Source: Ulva prolifera
Taxonomy: Eukaryota; Chlorophyta; Ulvophyceae; Ulvales; Ulvaceae
DNA: 64,000 nt
Direction: 5' to 3'
NCBI GenBank assembly: GCA_023078555.1
Contig: CM041197.1
Location: forward strand, 1,212,501 to 1,276,500
The stretch's first letter is position 1; every line of letters starts with the position of its first letter. The notes beneath the pieces are model-generated. The model had not been told where the DNA came from. It saw only the letters and a list, made by a program, of their open reading frames with translations, and did no database searches. The position numbers and the translations under genes are program-made. Below, one piece after another: positions 35,291 to 47,141 of this stretch.

Positions 35291-38028
35291 TTAGTAGGAG
35301 ACGTTGATGTAGTCAGACATGCAGGCGACCTCGGTGTCGTGTTCGCTCATGATGGTTCCGATGATGTCCTTCACGGACAGCATGCCGAGCAGGCGGCCGC
35401 TGTCAAAGACCGGGATGTGGCGGATGTTTTTGTCCTCCATCATCTGCATCGCCTTGAGCACATCTGCAGACAAGAGGATGTCCTGGTGTGCCCTCATGAA
35501 GCACGGCCATACCTTTCCGCTACAGCCACACACGGACTCGCCCGTATCTCCATAAAATGTCAAATTACTAGCATCAATGCAGGCTACGTACAGCGGGATG
35601 TTCGCTTGATCTGTGCCGTGGCTGGAGCAGCTCTTGCTGGTCTCACCAACAAGAGCACGGCGAGCGGGTGTCCAGTTTGAACTGGACAGCTTGAGCGTGA
35701 TGTAGCTCACAATGCAGGCATCAGCGCTGAGAGTGTGATTCAGGTCAGAATTCAGGCAAAGTGGCTGGGTTTGCTGGCGCTGCGGCTGCAAGGGCGCACT
35801 GTCATCGGGGGTTAGGGTGTGGAGCTCTCGAGTACCGGTCATGAGGGCAGAACAGGCCATCTCCTTGGAGCTCTGCACACACAGGCCGAATGCATCACTG
35901 CCATATCCATGCTTTTCAATGCCAAATGGCATGTTGGCGATTGATAAAGATAATAAGAAAACACTGACGTTTTGATAGGAAGCCTTCAGGCCTGGTGGCA
36001 CGTCACAGAGGGCGGATTGTCAAGCGAGCAACTGGGGAAGCACCTTGCCAAGAACAGCCACTTTGCGGACGTAATCTGCACAGCAATCAACATAGGTAAA
36101 TCAACTCGTGGTATGTGCCTGATGTGAAGTGCATCTTCCGGTGTGACCAGGCCTGGGAGTGGCCAAACACAGAGCAGCAGCAGATTCAGCTCATCAGCAC
36201 CAAAAACAATCACAGCTTGAGCCACGGTAATGCGACGACCGTTTCTATTGCAAAGCGCAATTTATCAAAAGCCAGCGTACCGCGCTCGGTGATGATGCCA
36301 GCAACGTTCTCTTGCTTCAGGTTTCCAGGCTCGACTTCGCCCTTGACGACAACCACAGAGCCCACGTTCGCGCCAGCCATCTGCACAGCAAGTCAGGGAC
36401 ATGTGACTCAAATGATCCAGTGAATGTAGCGTGCATTTATTCAAGGTTGCATGCTGCTGGTGTCAAAATGGGCGACATCGTCCGTGGTGACTCATTCAAC
36501 ATTCATTGAATTACCGATGGTACAATGCTGAGCTGTCTGAGGTTCAGAAACAGTACGCGAATGCTTGATCACTTTGTACAGTGCTGCCAACAAACTCCGT
36601 GCTGGAGAGCTCGAGACGGATGGACGTGGTTATACACTGAACACAAGATGCTGTTTTCAAGTGTGTTGAGTGCCGTCAGCTGTAGCTGTCTGGCAGTGGT
36701 GATACGGCACGCCAGCTTAGAATGCTTAGTGATCGAAGTTGGCATGCCATGGGACCTCATGCGTGATCTGTTTGACGAGAGCTCTCATCTGAGCTTCCCA
36801 GTTGAGCCTGATAAGAGGCATGGGTGGAGGTCGCAAGCATGCAAAGCAGAGGAGCGGAAGACGTATTTAGTGGGGAGATGTGCTGTTGACATCTTATGGA
36901 CTGTGAAGTGTCCGCACATGATGCTCCGATGCCTGGTGCATGGAGCACAGTTGGAGGCATGTCACACCTTCTCAATGGCATCAAACACCTTGTCAGACAC
37001 CTTGACCGTGAAAAGGCCTGCAGTGATACCTCCTGCTTCTTCCTGCAGCTCAGAAAGAGTGTTGTAGCGGCAGTAAGTCCACTCACTGAAGACAAGCCGC
37101 ATCCAGAATCGAGAGCCACATGCTCCAGACGTGTGGTCAGGCAGTGACGCCGGTGTCAGCAACACGACACCACACCGTAGCGAACAGTACGCTACAGCCG
37201 CAGGCACAATGCGGTGCTGCCCTCGGATCAGCCATCGTGCTCATTGGGAACAGTGGTGATGCATTGCGCATCTGAGGCACACGCACGGCACAGCATACGT
37301 GTGGCTTGCACGCAGCTCGAAATGGGTCAGGTCTGTTGTGGTAGCCGTTCCGTGACCTTGCAATGGCCACTCGCGACATGAACCAGTCACGAGGCCATGG
37401 CAGCGGCCCTTGCCATCCTCACGAATTCACGGGCGCACAGCTCGCGGTGAGACAAGTCACACGTGCTGACCTGTCCGGTGACCAGGCTTGCCCAGTTGAC
37501 AGCTCCAGGACATGTCGCTAAAACCATGGGGCACACCTTTTCCCGCATAACACGTCCAATCGTAACATCGTTCAGCATGGAGCCTTTAGCTTGTGGTGGA
37601 GTCTGCGGGGCCGCTTGAGCGGACATCGCTCGGGCAGCTGCAACGAAAACTGGAGCCTGCACAAGCGTAGCACCTCAAGCTGCAGCTGGTGGGAAAAATC
37701 CGTATGAGGAATAAGAATTGAATTCGTATGGGTCAATTGGATGCGACGTATGTGACATCTGCAGTCGACATCGGAAACCCTCGACAAGGCTCATGATCAG
37801 CTGCGGTCCCGGAGACTGGCGCAGACGAGAGCGCCCAGCAGATCGCAGTCGCGGAGTTGGCTAATTTCTGAATAGGTGATTTTATTTCACGGTGCATGAA
37901 GTGTACTGCGCGCTGAAGGTTGTGGGTGTCGCGCTTCTGTAAGCGCGTGACCGACATACCTGCAGCATATCTCCTTTTTGGAATGCCCCAGCGGAACGAC
38001 GAGCCAGTTCTGCAGCTTGACGAAGCAT
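35291..38028 (-). CDS. CBSX3-like: CBSX3-like mitochondrial CBS-domain-pair protein
   Basis: Seven exons join in perfect phase: 38028-37960, 37656-37537, 37042-36968, 36380-36281, 36075-36044, 35872-35800 and 35463-35291, giving about 213 residues. The N-terminus MLRQAAELARRSAGAF is Arg/Ala-rich without acidic residues until Glu7, a typical mitochondrial presequence. The first CBS domain (about residues 50-133) contains TVKVSDKVFDAIEK and VAGIITERDYVRKVAVLGK. The second (about 134-205) contains NIRHIPVFDSGRLLGMLSVK and DIIGTIMSEH. Length, spacing and the final YINVSY match Arabidopsis CBSX3, a mitochondrial protein reported to bind thioredoxin o2 and affect redox balance; adenosine-nucleotide sensing is known for CBS pairs in general. 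Function here is inferred from that family. The start Met is chosen for the presequence and the strong GTATGT donor after exon 1. Confidence 0.93.
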
Positions 38029-39133
38029 AATTGCAAATTGATCGATATTCCAGAAAAATGCGATGGCCGAAGACGTATTGACACAGGTGTCGGAGATCTG
38101 GACGTTACGATCTCAACAGCGAAATCTCAAAAACAGATGCACGGCTGAAATTCACCAAGTCAGAGACAACTACAGTAATCAATGCACCCTAAATGCGTCG
38201 CGAACTTGGGTCCTGCTGGCAGAAAGTCGTAGACTGCTCGTTGACTCTCTTCACCAGACCTGGTCCAATGGCTGACGTGGATATGAGCGGTGCACCCAGA
38301 TCAGCGTGCCACGCATGCAATGGCCCGATCTATCGCGATTTAAACGACGGCCACCAGATAGCCTCAATACGACACCAGGTCTGTGGTGCCTCACATTTGA
38401 CCGTCTACGAGGTGGAAGGTGACATAATGATGCAGCGAAATGGAAGCAGCACGTGTATGCAATATGCGTTTGGCGTCACTTGCCTTCCAAGCCAAGGCCT
38501 CCCGCATGGCATGCCAGAAGCGGCTTTCAGTGGTGATCTGCCTGCCCCTCGTGGTGCACATGCTGGTTGATGTGTAGCGCAATGCCCGACTCAATCATGC
38601 TTTGCACTTCCATCACATATGCACACAGACCTCGGACACATATCTGGACAAGCAGATGCGCAGCAATTCACAGTTCTGAAGGCAGCTTTGAAAGGCCATG
38701 GTGTCTATGACACAGAACAACATGGCCAGGGATCCCGTATGGGCACTGAGCCGATATCAGCGGGTCCCCCAAGAACAGCCCTTCAGCATGCCTTGACGCT
38801 GTGCCAGTATGTACGCAAGGCACCACTTGCACAGAGAGGGACGGGAGTTTACATGCTGCATCGGTCGCCTAGCCCTGCCGCGCTGCGTCCAGACGTTCTG
38901 TGCGCAGCGCGCATGAACACCGCGCACTGTGCACATGAGGGCGATGCTCCCACAAGAGCTACCTCAGCCTCCCGAGGGGCTCAAGTGGAAGCATGTGCAC
39001 CACAGACGCAGGCAGTGGATCGCGCGCACGGCAGTGTGCACGCCGGCAGCTGTGGGCCATTGCAAGAACCTGCACCAACGCGCGAGGCGGACCACACGGC
39101 ATGCATCATGGCCAGCAAACGGCTAGTCACACA
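38029..39133. other. Interval between the CBS and OPR-RAP genes
   Basis: It holds the promoter side of the CBS gene and the 3' side of the OPR-RAP gene. An open frame on the plus strand at 38063-38275 starts 35 bp from the CBS start codon, but no motif or second exon supports it. Nothing else recognised. Confidence 0.4.
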
Positions 39134-42100
39134 TCAGGCTCCATCCCCAGAAAAGCCACCACTAGATCTCCGCAAAGGAGCTCTCGCCTCCGCCGGCGAG
39201 CCACTGCCAGCCCCGCCACGGCCGTCCCACGCCGGCCTGCGCAGGCCAGCCGCGCCCGTCAGCCGGCTCTTTGCGGGCGGGCCTCTGCTGCCCGCCCCGT
39301 CAGCGTCGCCCGTGCGGGGGCGACGACGCCCCGCCGCGCCGCCGCGGCCACCACCGCGGCCCCGGCCGCCGCGGCCGCCGCCGCGACCACCGCCGCGGCC
39401 TGCGTTGCCGCCGGCCCCGGCGGCCGGCACGGCCGGCGCCATGCCGCCAGCGGCGGCCGCCGCCGCGGACGCGGCGTCGGGGCCGTTGCCACTGCTGCGC
39501 ACCGCGCCCACGAGCATGCGCTGCAGCCACGCGGCGCGCTCCGGCGTCGTGCGCAGCCGGTGCCACACGTAGTACGGCACGCTGATGACGACCCAGCCGC
39601 AGGCGACGAGGGCGCGGCGGCGCGCGACGGTGTCGCCGAGCACGTGCTCCTGGTCGTTCACGGCAAAGTGCGACGGCCCGTCGACCTCGATGGCGACGCG
39701 CGTGCCGCCACGCACAAACAGCGCGATGTCGATGGAGTAGAAGCCGTCGGCGGTGAGGTACTCCTGCACGGGCTTCGTGCCCATGTCCTGCACATGAGCA
39801 CTTCCCGTCACGCGGCATGCTCACACCACGTCACAGCCACCACGGCGCCGGTGCGTCATCACGAGAGGACATCACAGCTGCGCTCTGGCGAGGGAACAGA
39901 TGGGACGGCCGCACACGGCTGCGCCCGTCGCGTCGATCGGATTGTGCAGGATACTTTTGCCACAGCAGCGCCACATGTGCTACCTTCAGCACGCACGAGG
40001 CGGCCGTGCACGGCCCCGCAACCGACCCGACAACACAAGAGCCCCGTACAGCTCAACCACTGGTTTGTTGAGGACTCAAACACTACACACGAAGCGCTGG
40101 TATTCTGTGTAAACAAGCTCACAAGTCAGATGCGGCATTTCTGACATCGGCGCAGGCCAGGGCGTGGCCACGAGCGAGCCCACGCCGCACCTGCAGGACG
40201 GAGAACACCGACTGCTGGAACCCCGACGGCCGCGCCTTGGACGCCGCGAGGCAGATCTCACGCACGTGCTCCGTCACCTGCGCGCGCAGCTCCGGGACCA
40301 TCACGCTGTCGGCCTCGAGGCGCTGCGCGAGCTCCTCGTGCGAGAGCGCGCCGCCGGCGCGTCCCGGCCGCAGGTGGTACGCCACCTCGGCGTACAGCAG
40401 CATCGTCTGCATGATGGTCGGCACGCGGTAGGCGCCGGTGAGGGCGCCGCGGTACGCGCCCCCGGCGCGCGTGTGCGCCTTGGCGTTCGCGAGCAGCCGC
40501 GTCGCCTTGATGCACTCCTGGTTGTACGACTTCGCGAGGCGGGCGGCGAAGAGTTTGCGGAGGGGCTCCGACATGATGCCCTTCAGGCAGAAGCCCCAGT
40601 CTGCAGCGCACCCTCAAGGTGTGACGTCGTGATGGAGGAGACGGTCGGGCAGGGTGTGGCATAGGCGCCACCACCCGAGGCGCAGGGGACGCCCAGGAGC
40701 TTCGGTTTGCAAGCGAACTCCTATTGTGTGCATGCATGACCTAGTGTGACGGCACGGACAAGCACGGCGACGGGGTGTCATTGAGTTCGTCCCCCAAAAC
40801 ACGATGCGTTCGTTGACGTCGTCGGGCGCTGCGGCCCGGCAGAAGGCAGAGCAGGGCGGCGCACATGCATGTACGGTCGACTTCAGGCCAAAGCCGTGGA
40901 AGCTGCGGTAGAACTTGGTGGCCCAGTCGCGGATGACCTTGCGGTCCTCCGGGGTGATCGGGATGTTGAGCTTCGCGATGCTGTACACCTGCAGCAGCCG
41001 GCCACCTGCCGCTCAGCGTCACCAACGCACACTCCGCCACACCGGCACGCCGTGCTCTCACACCCGCGGGAGCCGCGGACTTGAATCGCGCAGGGTACAA
41101 GCCGGTTGATCTCGTGATGATAGGCCAGGGCGGCACGGCCACCGACGCATTTGGCAGCCGGCACACCTGCCTGTACGCGCACCATCGGCGAGCGCCCATC
41201 GCATGGGGGGAGGGGGCGAGCTGCAAGCGCACGACACACCGCCGCGCACAGGGGCCTCAAGCGCCGTATGCACTGTGTACTCTTCATGTCTTCCGGAACA
41301 GGCGTGACGTGGCGTGGCGAAAGTGATGTAGAAATGCACTGTGGACACGGATCGGCTGTGACTGTCGCCCAAACCCTAACCCCTAACCCCTAACCCCTAA
41401 CAGAGGGAGCGGCGCACCCAGCTGGAGGCCTCGATGTGCAGGCCGGTGTCGGCGCGGAGGTCCGCCACGAGCGCGCGCACGAGGTACGGCGCGAGCTGCG
41501 GGTGGTAGTACTGGCTCGCCGCGAGGGACTGCAGGATCTGCGGCACCGACGTCGCATCGACGCCGTAGCGCATGAGCTCCGGCACGCGCGCCATCAGCGC
41601 CTCGAACAGCGCGCTGTGGTCGTCCGAGGTCAGGCGCGCCGCGTACAGCAGCCAGCCGACGGAGCGGCGGGCGTTGGCGTCGCGCATGTCGAGGTCGTGC
41701 AGCGCGCGGACGGCCGTCGGCTCCATCGCGATGATGTGCGCGAGGGCAGGCGAGCCGGGGGCGGTGTACGGGATGACCGACATGAACCACATCGAGAGCT
41801 CTTGCGGCGCAAAGGTGTCACGGACGGCGTAGGCGCGCTCCGCGAGGGCCATGATGAGGTGCCGCGGCGCGTGGTTGCTGCTCACGAGCGCCCACCCACA
41901 GTTCGCGACCGCCTGCAGCCACAGCATGCGTCAGTGCAGGAGCCTTGTGCGGTGGCTATGGCGTGGATATTGGGATGTCTGCGGCTGCTTGCAACGGCCC
42001 GTGGTGTTCTTTGGTGCTCCGCTATACAACGCTCTGAACTCGTGGACTTTGACCCATAAGCCTGTGGCTGGTTTGCAGAGGCGCCTCAGCGTGAGAGCCT

Positions 42101-45100
42101 CGCGTGGACGGCCGGGCTCGTCTGCCGTGAGCGTGTCTGCGGTGGAGCAGCCGACAAGCGAACCGATGCAGCCAGCGGACACCACAGGGGCGTCTGTCGG
42201 ACCATCAATGCTGTGAAGCAAAGGGCAACAGGATGTCGATGGGGCCGCGAGCGGCGCGACCACCAGAATGTGCAGCGCAGCACACAGCGCCCGGCTGGCA
42301 TGCAGCTTGCAATCGACAATCGCCACGATCAGCTGTGATTCCGACACAACGCAGGCAGATGTCCACACCTCTGCAGACGCAGAAGTGCAGCCATTCACTG
42401 CAGCACCTGCCCAAGAACATGCAGATGCATGCACCCGGCATGATCGCCCATGCGAGTCCGGGAGGTACCAGGCCGGCGGCCATGCGAGTCTGGCAGGTGC
42501 GGGGCAGGCGCACCTGAGGGCTCATCTCGGCGGCGGTGTTGAGCGCCGCGACGGACAGCCGCCGCAGCACGGAGCGCGCGACGCGGTGCGTGCCGCCGCG
42601 CACGTGCCACTCCCCGGACACGATCGCCCAGGCGACGTTGGAGACGCCGCGCGGGCGCAGGTCCTGTGCCTGGACGCGCACGCGCCGCAGCAGGGGCACG
42701 ATGACGTGGCGGTCCGCGTACGTCATCTTCGCAAAGCTCCACAGCACCGTGCTCAGCTCCCAGGCGGTGAAGTCCTGCAGTGGGGCCGCAGGGTGGAGGG
42801 GGCCAGGCAGTGCATGCCAGGCTAACGGGGGCACACGATCATGAGCCCTGGCGCAGCAGCCATCAGATACTTGTCGCCGAAAATTCGACGTTGGAGCAAC
42901 GGGAAATGCTCTGCAGGGTGTACTCACTGCACCGATGGACACCAGCGGAGGCAGGGTGTCTGACAGGCGGAGGCATGGGATTGAGACAGGGCAAACAACG
43001 GCCGGTCATGAGCGGCAGATGCATCCGCACGAGGCCGGCGCAAGCTGATACACGGCGGAAACAGAGGCCAGAAGCTTTGAAGCAACACGGCTGCAGCCGC
43101 TAGGTGAAGGAGGCTACGCTGCACTGAGCGCACATACAGGCCAGCACAGCCACAGCGCTGGCACGAAGCACAGGGGGGCGCACGTCCATCTGCCGCAGCA
43201 CGTTCCGGCACAGCACGTCCAGCGCGCGCAGCACGCGCGGCCACAGCGCCGCTGCCACATCAGGTGGCTCCAGCAGGCCCGGGAGCTGCCACAGGTCCCC
43301 CATGTCGACCCCGGCACGCATCGCCGACATGCCGATCCCGAGCCCAGCATCCTCTTCCCACCACGCCGACGGGTCCCAGCCCTCCGGGTCCTCCGCGAGC
43401 TCCCCCCCCTCCCCGGTGCTGCTGTCGCCGGTCGCCCCCGCCACCGCGCCGCCGTCATCAGCGTCGCTCTCGCTCTCTAAAGCGGCGGCGTCGTCGCCGT
43501 CGGCGGGCTCGGCCGCGAGCTCCGCCGTGGCGGCATCGCGCAGCGTCTGCATCGGCAGGCGCAGCTGCGCAGGGAGCACCAGCGGGCCGAGGGGCGGCCG
43601 CGGGGCCGCCGCCTGTGCCGCGGCGCCGCCGCCGGCGGCTTCGAGCAGACCGTCGAGCTCCGTTCCAATATCCTGCAGCGGAGGCGGATCCTGTCATCGC
43701 GCCTGCCTGCGCACACTGAAGCCGGACGCGTGCTGTGAACGGCTGCATGCGACACGGCTTGTCGGTCCAGCTCCGGCACAGACATGGGGCACGGGCGGCA
43801 ACATCAGCGGCAGCACACACTGTCACAGCTACCTGTACCACAACGCACCCCCTTCTGCATGTCGAGGCAGCCCCAGCAGGCGGCCATGGCATGGGGCCAT
43901 GCGGCATCTCGCAACCCCGTAGTCTCAGCACTGCTCTCCAGAAGCTGTTCGGCGAGACAGAGGGGGAGGGGACAGAAGCCCGCGGCTGTGGGCGAGACGC
44001 TGAGTCACAAAACTGTGCCAGGCGAGATGGAGCTACCTGTTGCAGTGCTGAGGGCGGCAGCCGACGCAGCGCGCCCAGGCTGCACGCACCGCACACCACC
44101 AAGCAGCTCTGCGCATGTCCTGCATGTGTGCATGAAGCGCCGGCATGCAGAATCTGACAGGTCAATACCGAAAACACCCGCTCACTCAAGGTTTTTAAGC
44201 ATGACTTGGGAGCAGCGCAGGCCGGACGAGCACCATCAGCTGTGGCAGGATGTGGCCGGGCGGCCAACCAGTACGTGCTCGCACGCACACAAGCGCACGG
44301 CCAGCATACGCGACGGATGCGGCGACTTGCACCAACACAGCGCACCGGTGCCACGAGCCACGGGCGCGGCAGAGCACGAAGTGCAAGACCCCGCCACCCC
44401 ATGCCGTGTGGGCAGCACACCTCAAGCATGCCGTGCAGCTCCGCCGCGGCCTCCGCCGCGGCCTCCGCCCCCCGCACCGCCCGCAGCGAGTCCACCACCG
44501 CGGCCCCCTGCATGCTGCGCGACTCCGGCGCCGCCCGCTCCGGCTTCTGCAGCACCCCCGGCGCACGCACCTCCGCCGCGGCCTCGGCCGCAGCCGCCGC
44601 CGCCGGCTCGGCGTCCGGGTACGGATTGGCCCGCGGCTCCAGCGCCGCGGGCATGTACGCCGCCAGGAGCTGCCCCCCTGGGAGCGACGACCCGCCGAGG
44701 GAACCGCTCTCTGAGCCTCCCGGCGCCTCGTCCGGGTGCTCCGGAGGGGGCGCGGTGAGCTGGAGGGGGTGGGGGCCCCGCTGCTTCCGCTGCAGCAGCC
44801 AGGCCAGCCGATTCTGCAAGCAGGATGCGGCGGGCTGAGGTGGCGGCGAATGGTGGGGAGCAGGTAGCTGGAGGAGTGGGAGCGGGATGGGGCTGCTTGC
44901 ACAGCGGAGCTGGGCGAGCCGCCGCTGACCCTCCACAACGATGGAGGTATGATGGAGGCTCAGAAGCAGCTCCGAAGCCGAGCGAATGCTTCAGCAGGAG
45001 GCAAGCCTGGGAACTGTGTGCAGAGCAGGCAGACACGTGTGAAGGTCCAGAGCACTGCTGCGGTGCTTCCATCGATACGGAGTGAGGCAGAGCTTTCAGT

Positions 45101-45977
45101 GAAGCCAGCCCTCAGTCTGGACAGCGACATGATGTAGCAGGACATGTGGACGTGTCCCTGGTGGGATCAGCAGGCTGTCCTGCCTGGAGGAGCAAGTCTG
45201 GTCAGCTGCAGTGCACGATGATTGCTTCAGTAAAATCGTAAGATGAGCCGGGTGGAAGGACGAAAGATGCATACTCTCAGCTACGTGACTGTGTGGTGTA
45301 ATCGGTGATCAGCAACAGCGGAGCTAGCATGATTCACTGGAATGGCATCGCGCTCGGATACACTTGGCCGGCGTTCGAAAAGTCCACAATAGCATGCGAT
45401 GTGCCCAGCAATGCATGATCTGACTACATCACAATGGCACTGCAACATTCCCATGTCGCATCAACACGAGTGGAAGGGGTACCACTGACTGATTCGCTGC
45501 GATGATTTTGGGATGCAAGCCTCGCGGGTAGCACACCAGGGCAGAAGCTGTGTTGACGTAGTTGAACTGGGGCCCAAGCGTCAAGATGACATCTAGCAAG
45601 GATGGTAAGTCCTTGCAGCTGACTATCTCCATTGTATACTGCTTGTATACATGTATACCATCCTTCTGGGGGGTCCTGTGCCTTGCAGGCACCCTGTTAC
45701 CTCCGCTTGCTTTGGCAGGATGCTGTCGCCGAGCTGATGGATCACCGCGCCCTGCTCGGCGTACACGGCCTGCCTTCTGACGCTGATGCTCGAAGGCATC
45801 ACTCGCTCCGTTTTGGTAGTCTTGCGGATCATCTTTGGTGCGTTGAGTTCGATAAGTGTCCTTCGAGCGTTTGGGCTGCTCGGCACAAGCCACAGGTCGC
45901 CGTGGCAGGGCTGGCTTTGGTGATACATAGCAAATGTGATACCTTGAGCCTGTTCCATAAAGTATGTGATTGCACAT
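39134..45977 (-). CDS. Octotricopeptide-repeat protein with RAP domain and RGG-rich tail
   Basis: Exons 45537 (donor) upstream to about 45977, then 44813-44421, 43672-43184, 42774-42514, 41912-41418, 40988-40865, 40600-40191 and 39787-39134 join in phase, giving over 960 residues. OPR-type helices are visible: FNYVNTASAL joined to NRLAWLLQ, then DFTAWELSTVLWSFAKM, RPRGVSNVAWAIVSGEW and FAPQELSMWFMSVI. The RAP domain fills the first half of the last exon (VAIEVDGPSHFAVNDQEH, LGDTVARRRALVACGWVVIS, VPYYVWHRL). OPR-RAP proteins in green algae act in chloroplasts and mitochondria on RNA stability, splicing or translation; the target here is unknown. After RAP comes an unusual tail of about 130 residues with Gly-Arg-Gly repeats. 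An acidic linker (residues DGDDAAALESESDADDG) lies in the 43.6-43.2 kb exon. The exact 5' end is uncertain: the upstream exon is open to 45977 and may contain an intron near 45.64-45.70 kb. Confidence 0.9.
41371..41401. repeat. Telomere-like repeat (CCCCTAA)n inside an OPR-RAP intron
   Basis: About four units of CCCCTAA (TTAGGGG on the gene strand) begin 16 bp inside the intron that follows the 41912-41418 exon, just after donor GTGCGC. Confidence 0.9.
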
Positions 45978-46926
45978 AACAACACATTACTGGTCTTGGG
46001 GCGCCAGCACGTGTTGGCGTCCGTCCGTCGTGTCTCAGTTAGCCAGCAAGAGCCCCGGATACTTGGGACTACAGTGGAGATCAACGTTACTGGATCTCAT
46101 TAATTACTGTAGGATAAGAAGTCAAGGCTAGATTCTGAGCAGCGCGAAGAGCATACCTGTGACGATGTCAGCACATGACGAACGTGAGCTTTGTCGACGC
46201 CAACATAGACGGTATCTCGCTGAATTATGCAGTGAATGCACTTTGATCTAGTGTCGACAGCTTTCACACGTCATCTGTCTGCCCTACAAGCGCCCAAGAT
46301 TTCAATTTACATGCACCGACTGGTCGCATGAACTTTTCGCCGGACAGGTCACCCGCAAATGCAATGTCGAATCGGTCAATGGTTGTCTTAGTTGCCTTGT
46401 TTTGTGTGGTATCGTCGTGACGCGTAGTAGTATGTGCCAGTGTGCCAGTCTCCCCTGTGCAGCGCTCGCTCAGTGCATGCACCGTTCATGGCTACAAGGC
46501 GTATCGCTCGGCTGTGCACACCGCTGCGGTATCCTCCGTGCACGCAAACTCCTCTCGACTTCCGCCAGCCGTCGAGGAAGCATGCATGTATGAGCTGCCG
46601 TTGACAGGAGCTCGGATCAGCAGGGCTCGGCTCTTTGATTTCGCGACCAGGTCGGGAGCCCGCCGTATACCTGTTGCCGGTGCCGCACCTGTGCACTGCC
46701 ACGCCGATCGGCTTGCGCACGACAAAGACGTTGCCTTTTGCTCCATTAGATCAGCGCAGATGGTATCAATCAAGGTCTCACTGGATTTGAAGGGAACGTC
46801 ATGGAACACCAACGTCTCCGCTTCAGGTGCGCTGGTCGCGGCGATCACCGCCCTGCTGTTTCTGGTCTCGAATCTATCGCAACTTATACCTGGCTGTACC
46901 CTTCAAGTCTGCTGATGTAAATTCAG
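45978..46926. other. Interval between divergent OPR-RAP and plus-strand gene
   Basis: It probably carries the 5' regions of the minus-strand OPR-RAP gene and the upstream exons of the plus-strand gene ending at 47141. Both strands have open frames around 46.49-46.85 kb, and I could not decide between them. Confidence 0.35.
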
Positions 46927-47141
46927 GTTCAATGAAAGAGGCTGTGATGTCTGCCAAGCAGCAAAGTATGGAGAGGATAAACCAATACATGGCGCAAAAC
47001 AAGCAAGATCCTGTCGCCGCTGAAGAAGTGAATGTCTTGGAGGAGGAGGTTCCAGACGATGTTGACGATGGGGACGACGAGATCCAGCAGCTCGCAGGAG
47101 AGGCATCCCACAAGCCAAAAAAAAGGAAGACTGGCTTGTAG
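46927..47141 (+). CDS. Last exon of a gene with acidic stretch and basic C-terminus
   Basis: After acceptor ATTCAG the exon reads in phase 1 to a TAG stop. It encodes about 70 residues: a helical start (MKEAVMSAKQQSMERINQYM), an acidic run (VLEEEVPDDVDDGDDEI) and a basic end PKKRKTGL that resembles a nuclear localisation signal. The composition is clearly protein-like, but no family was recognised. Upstream exons were not identified. A nuclear protein is inferred from the basic end only. Confidence 0.6.

Noticed and set aside
34631-35680. A 349-codon plus-strand open frame
   Set aside because: It runs antisense through the last CBS exon, has low-complexity basic composition and no domain.
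35805-35822. Third telomere-like string near the CBS gene
   Set aside because: CCCTAACCCCCGATGAC here is coding sequence (Leu-Thr-Pro-Asp-Asp) in exon 6 of the CBSX3-like gene.
38063-38275. Small plus-strand gene next to the CBS start
   Set aside because: Open for 70 codons but without motif, second exon or conserved start. It overlaps the likely CBS promoter.
45720-45979. Plus-strand exon beginning DAVAELMDHRALL after a GCAG
   Set aside because: It overlaps the minus-strand frame that continues into the clear OPR sequence, and no other plus-strand exon joins it.
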